64,000 bases of DNA from Gossypium raimondii (lineage: Eukaryota; Streptophyta; Magnoliopsida; Malvales; Malvaceae), in contig NC_068575.1 in assembly GCF_025698545.1 (NCBI RefSeq), forward strand, positions 49,485,980 to 49,549,979, read 5' to 3'. The notes below the pieces were generated by a model that was not told the DNA's origin, made no database searches, and saw only the letters and a list, made by a program, of their open reading frames with translations. The translations under genes and the position numbers were made by a program. Positions 60,188 through 64,000 of the stretch are shown here, in pieces. Every line of letters begins with the position of its first letter. The stretch's first letter is position 1.

Positions 60188-63100
60188 CTAACAACATCGA
60201 CCTTCAGCAGCAAATGGTGAACTATCAACATAAGTGGTATTGCCCAATACCATATCAACAACCATCTCTGCAGTTCCCAAAGCCTGAAAATTAAACAAAC
60301 TTGATGAATAAATGTCTTCAACATACAAGATATGGAGTTATTGAAGAACAAAACCTTGTAAGATCTATGGTTGACTGATCAACAGATTGCAAACAAACGA
60401 GGAAAGACCCATATTGTTTATTCCGAAATGGAACAATATAAAAGTTCCCAGAATATGGAACAGAAGACAGAAAAGTTACCATAGAGAGACCTCCTCCTTC
60501 ATGTCCAGTTGCAAGGAACAAGTTTGACAAACCAGGAACATTTCCTATGACTGGCTTCCCGTCAGGCACTGACATATAAATAAAGACATTGTTTCAGGAA
60601 TTTTATGTTGATTCAACTGTTCTGCATATCTAAATTTCAAAATAGCAGTTTATCCTAATGATACAAAAATATACAGTAGATGAAGTGCACGTGGACTTAC
60701 TGTAAGGGCGTAGTCCTACTCTCACTTTTCGGTTCTTGATGAAATCTGTAAGAGACGGCTCTTTTAATTTGGGAAAGAACTCTCCAGCCCGTTTCCATAT
60801 GTGAAGGACGATAGAGTCATCTACCTCGGTGCTGAACCCAGCAAACTGACGGCTGCTTCCTAGGATTAAATTTACGACAAAATAAGTAGTAAAACAACAA
60901 ATTAACATGATACAAAGGACATGTACACAAAGAACAAGTGAACAACTGGAACGAAAGAGAGACATAATTAAGCATGTTTATGCATTTTGTTTTGCAGAAA
61001 TAAAGGCTACTGGGTAATCATCTATCAGACTATGTAACCATAAGATCTAGAAGTTAGAACTGAAGGACTTTGTTAAGAGCAGGGAAAACAAACAACATTT
61101 TGGAGTTCCATTCACTCTTACACTTCCTTGAGTGCTAAAGAGAATCAGAATAATAAAACCACAGGGACACCAAAATTATCATTTTACCATATGTAAATGT
61201 ATATTTAAAAGCCAAGCATTGATAATAGCAAGTAATAGTGTTAAAATTTACCTAGAACAAGATTACCCATCATGTCGATTGTGGCTGTCATTGAAACAGA
61301 AAGGGTTTGGCTCTGATCATCGAGCCCTAAAGGAAAAGTTGCATTTTGATAATCAACATAACCAACCTCCATCGAACCGTGATTCAGTTGAAGGGGATTA
61401 AAGTTCTCAAAGACAAGAAGGTGACCCTGAGGCGCATATCAAAGGCAATGCAGAGATAAAAGAGAATTAAAGAAATAAGCATGGAAGAAGCACCAAAGAA
61501 TTACAGTACCAAAATTAATAAATATCATCCTAGTACTTTGCAGGAACTTTCATTCCAAGATATGTATGGCACTCTTCAACTGCATTTTAGTGGGCAAGGC
61601 TTTGCATCCAATATTATGAAATAGAACCGTGTTCTAGTCTATATATATGTGCATGCTCATGCATTGCACGTTGGAAGCAGGTTAAGTTTAATTCAGAAAA
61701 TATAAAAAACACAAAATTTATAAAGCCCAAGCAACCACATCAGCGATTTTTTCTATAATTTACCAAGCTTACAACTGTCACAGATAGGGGTGAGCAAAAC
61801 TCGATTCGACTCGAAAAAATCGAAAAAAATTCAAATTTCAAGTTAAACGAATCAAGTTATTCGAATCAACTCGAATTTTTTTTTCGAATTTCGAGTTCGA
61901 ATCGAGTTAAGTTTTCGAATTCGAATAACTCGAATAATTCGAATATCAAACTATAATATTTTACATTTTTACCCCGAACTCCCAAACCTTTTTACTTTTC
62001 CCTCAAAACTTTTCCTCTTTCCCACTTTCCCCCCAAAACTTTTATTCCCCTCCCCTCCCAACCCCCCAATCTACCCAAAATCCATTTCCCACCAAAATTT
62101 TACTCTCCCATTTATTTTTTCTCAAAATTTTACTTCCAAAAACCCTCAAAACCTTTTATTTTCCCCCAAAATTTTTACTTCCTCCCACTTTTCCCCTAAA
62201 ACTTTTATTCTCTTCCCATCCCACCTCCCATCTATCCCAAACCCTTCCCCCTCCAATTTTTTTTAATATTTTCCCTCCATCTATTTACTTTCCCTCAAAC
62301 TTTTATTCTCCTAAACTTTTACTTCTCACCCTTTACTCTCAAATAAAAAATCAAAATTATCCAAAAAAAATCACTAAACATAAATAGTAATAATTTTATT
62401 TATATCTACTATTTATATTATTAAATTAAATTTCACATTTTATATTATTTATATTATTAAATTGTTTAGTCATATTAAATATTTATATTAAAATTGAATT
62501 ATTTATTATGCCATAAAATAATCGTGTTAAATTTTATATTGGTATCAATTTCACATTTTATTTTTAAAATAACTTTTATTAAAAATCATATTTTTACATT
62601 TAATATATTTTTAATTCTAAAATACATAGTGACAAGAATCAAGATAATTGAAACAACTAAGCAAGCAAAGAAGCTAATTAATATATAAAAATTAATAAAT
62701 AAATTATGAAGTGATGAAAGTTAATAAAAATTTTGATTAAGGTAGACAAATTTTATTACGATGGGTGACAAAATTACAAGGACCCAAAATTATTTTTTAA
62801 AATTTAACTCGAATAAATATATTCGATTCGATTCGAATTCCATCTCACTCGACTCGATTCGAGAAAACTTCAAATAAAGTTAGTATGATAAAATGAGATT
62901 CGAAAGCTCGATTAACTCGAAAATTTTCGATTCAACTCGATTCGATCGAATGCTCACCCCTAGTCACAGAGCACTCTGATGAACAATCAAGACTAGAGCA
63001 TGATGGGGAGCTTTTAAACATAAATAATAAATATATCTAATTTAGCTTCCAATATTTATCAACAATTACAGTGTTTTTGAAACGTCATGATATAGCAGAA

Positions 63101-64000
63101 AGATCTATCATCCTATTATTCTATAACAGCATCCGCAAGGGGTAAAAAGAGCCATTCTCACCTTACGAGGCATTACAAGGGCATCCAATTGAATATGTGA
63201 ACCTTTGAATAGGTCATGCATCAATGACCGACTCCAACAACCAGCTGCAACTACAATGGCCTTACCATACAAGGTATTATTGGAAGTCTGAACAGCTTCA
63301 AACTCCCCACTACTCGTAGATCTGAACTACAGGAGTTAAGAGAGTTACACAGACCTGAGTAATGATATACAAATATGTTTTTGTCTCTTTGCATCATCAT
63401 TAATTTACTGCAGGAAAATGACGACCGACCTTACTAAACCTGTAACTGGCTCATGATAGAACTCTGCATATCTTCCTTCCGGTGCAAAAGATCTGTTAAC
63501 CTATAGATCATTGGAGTCTGCGTTAGTTACAAATGAAGTTAAGACACCAACAATTATGCCAAATGCCATAAAAAATTAAGAACATGGTTATAAAGATACC
63601 TTTTCGATGTAAGAAACAGCTTGATGAGCATCCAACTGGCAATCATCAGGTGCAAAAGCAGCTCCACCATCAGTCCCGACATAAATTGCAGGTTCCTTGG
63701 AATGCAATTCATCAGTGGACAAATACTCAGCTCTCACACCAGCTTCAGACAGCTGACTCACTCTCTTTCTTAACATGACTGAATCCTCAGGAGTTCTGCC
63801 CACTAACAAGCTTCCTACACCTCAAAACACCATATATTACATGACTTCCGAAAAAGTAAACTCAAAATTTGAACTTTTAAAATAGTTAACAAAGATTCGA
63901 AAAGAAACCGGATAGCAAGCTGCGAAAATGACAAGCAATCATTTTAACTACGTAAACATTAAACTAGTACCTGTCTTCTTCCAACCCAATACTTGAAGTG
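60188..64000 (-). CDS. FAD-dependent oxidoreductase (glycine/D-amino-acid oxidase fold), 3' part
   Basis: There are eight visible exons on the minus strand: 63971-64000 (running off the edge), 63600-63814, 63435-63500, 63162-63326, 61252-61426, 60701-60859, 60480-60568 and 60188-60283. All are GT-AG and in frame. The translated part (about 331 aa) has the DAO features: a middle substrate domain (VGRTPEDSVMLRKRVSQL), the GKAIVVAAGCWSRSL strand that marks the FAD-domain return, and near the end GLSNLFLATGHEGGGLSMAL, the C-terminal FAD-contact motif. The GxGxxG dinucleotide-binding start is outside the window. The closest remembered relative is Arabidopsis At5g48440, of unassigned substrate. The intron 61427-63161 holds a complete hAT-type element. 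Confidence 0.85.
61785..62962. mobile_element. hAT-type non-autonomous element within an intron, 8-bp target duplication
   Basis: This 1178-bp element has inverted ends TAGGGGTGAGCA and is flanked by the exact 8-bp repeat GTCACAGA (61777-61784 and 62963-62970). The subterminal regions are rich in TCGAATTCGA-type and ACTCGATTCGA motifs on both sides, the usual repeated binding sites of hAT transposases. The interior has no coding capacity but includes a 410-nt stretch with no G. The element lies in the longest visible intron of the oxidoreductase gene, away from both splice sites (358 bp from the donor side, 200 bp from the acceptor side). Confidence 0.88.

Noticed and set aside
1-64000. CRISPR arrays, operons and bacterial-type signals
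   Set aside because: The sequence is plant nuclear DNA. The tandem repeats present lack the regular short repeat and unique spacer pattern.

Overview
The window reads as nuclear DNA of a flowering plant, most likely a rosid eudicot. Cotton (Gossypium, Malvaceae) is my best guess, from remembered protein and repeat similarity rather than from any search. Supporting signs are multi-exon genes with GT-AG introns, plant-only protein families (DYW-type PPR, CRM domain, DUF707, complex I ferredoxin), chloroplast and mitochondrial presequences, AT-rich gene-poor stretches full of short inverted-repeat transposons, and a miR535-type hairpin. Arabidopsis thaliana lacks miR535.

Layout. 1-1653 (+): 3' part of a ZIP4/SPO22 meiotic TPR gene. 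2078-4895 (-): nine-exon S4/FtsJ (TlyA-like) rRNA methyltransferase. 6712-10359 (+): 13-exon plastid alpha/beta-hydrolase whose nucleophile position is a tyrosine. 10885-16394 (-): 14-exon DUF707 type II membrane protein with one GC-AG intron. 16395-25191: gene-free and AT-rich, with at least five inverted-repeat elements. 25192-29210: probable MIR535 locus with its hairpin at about 26936-27045. 30066-31982 (+): intronless OTP80-like PPR editing factor with a complete DYW domain. 34369-35063 (+): four-helix membrane protein. 35064-41045: repeats, including a 1.38 kb Mutator-type element. 41207-41465: FAR1-type fragment. 42081-44892 (-): CRM-domain gene. 46388-47687: a large inverted duplication. 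47979-48427 (-): broken calmodulin-like gene. 49770-53430: decayed Ty1/copia retrotransposon. 53877-53968 (-): C/D box snoRNA candidate, about 460 bp downstream of a telo-box/site II/TATA promoter. 57453-57932 (-): mitochondrial complex I ferredoxin. 58374-59428: Mutator-type element carrying the end of a RabA GTPase gene. 60188-64000 (-): 3' part of a FAD-dependent oxidoreductase with a hAT element in one intron.

There are no operons; each gene is an independent transcription unit. Many of the proteins serve organelles: plastid hydrolase, PPR editing factor, CRM splicing-type protein and mitochondrial ferredoxin, with the TlyA-like methylase probably also imported. The most rewarding items are the snoRNA with 12-13 nt of complementarity to 25S rRNA, the MIR535 hairpin, the Rab fragment inside a Mutator-type element, a 410-nt run without a single G inside an intronic hAT element, and the DYW domain on an OTP80 orthologue. 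Exon coordinates come from reading splice sites and frames by eye, not from transcripts. I saw no wholly new gene system.
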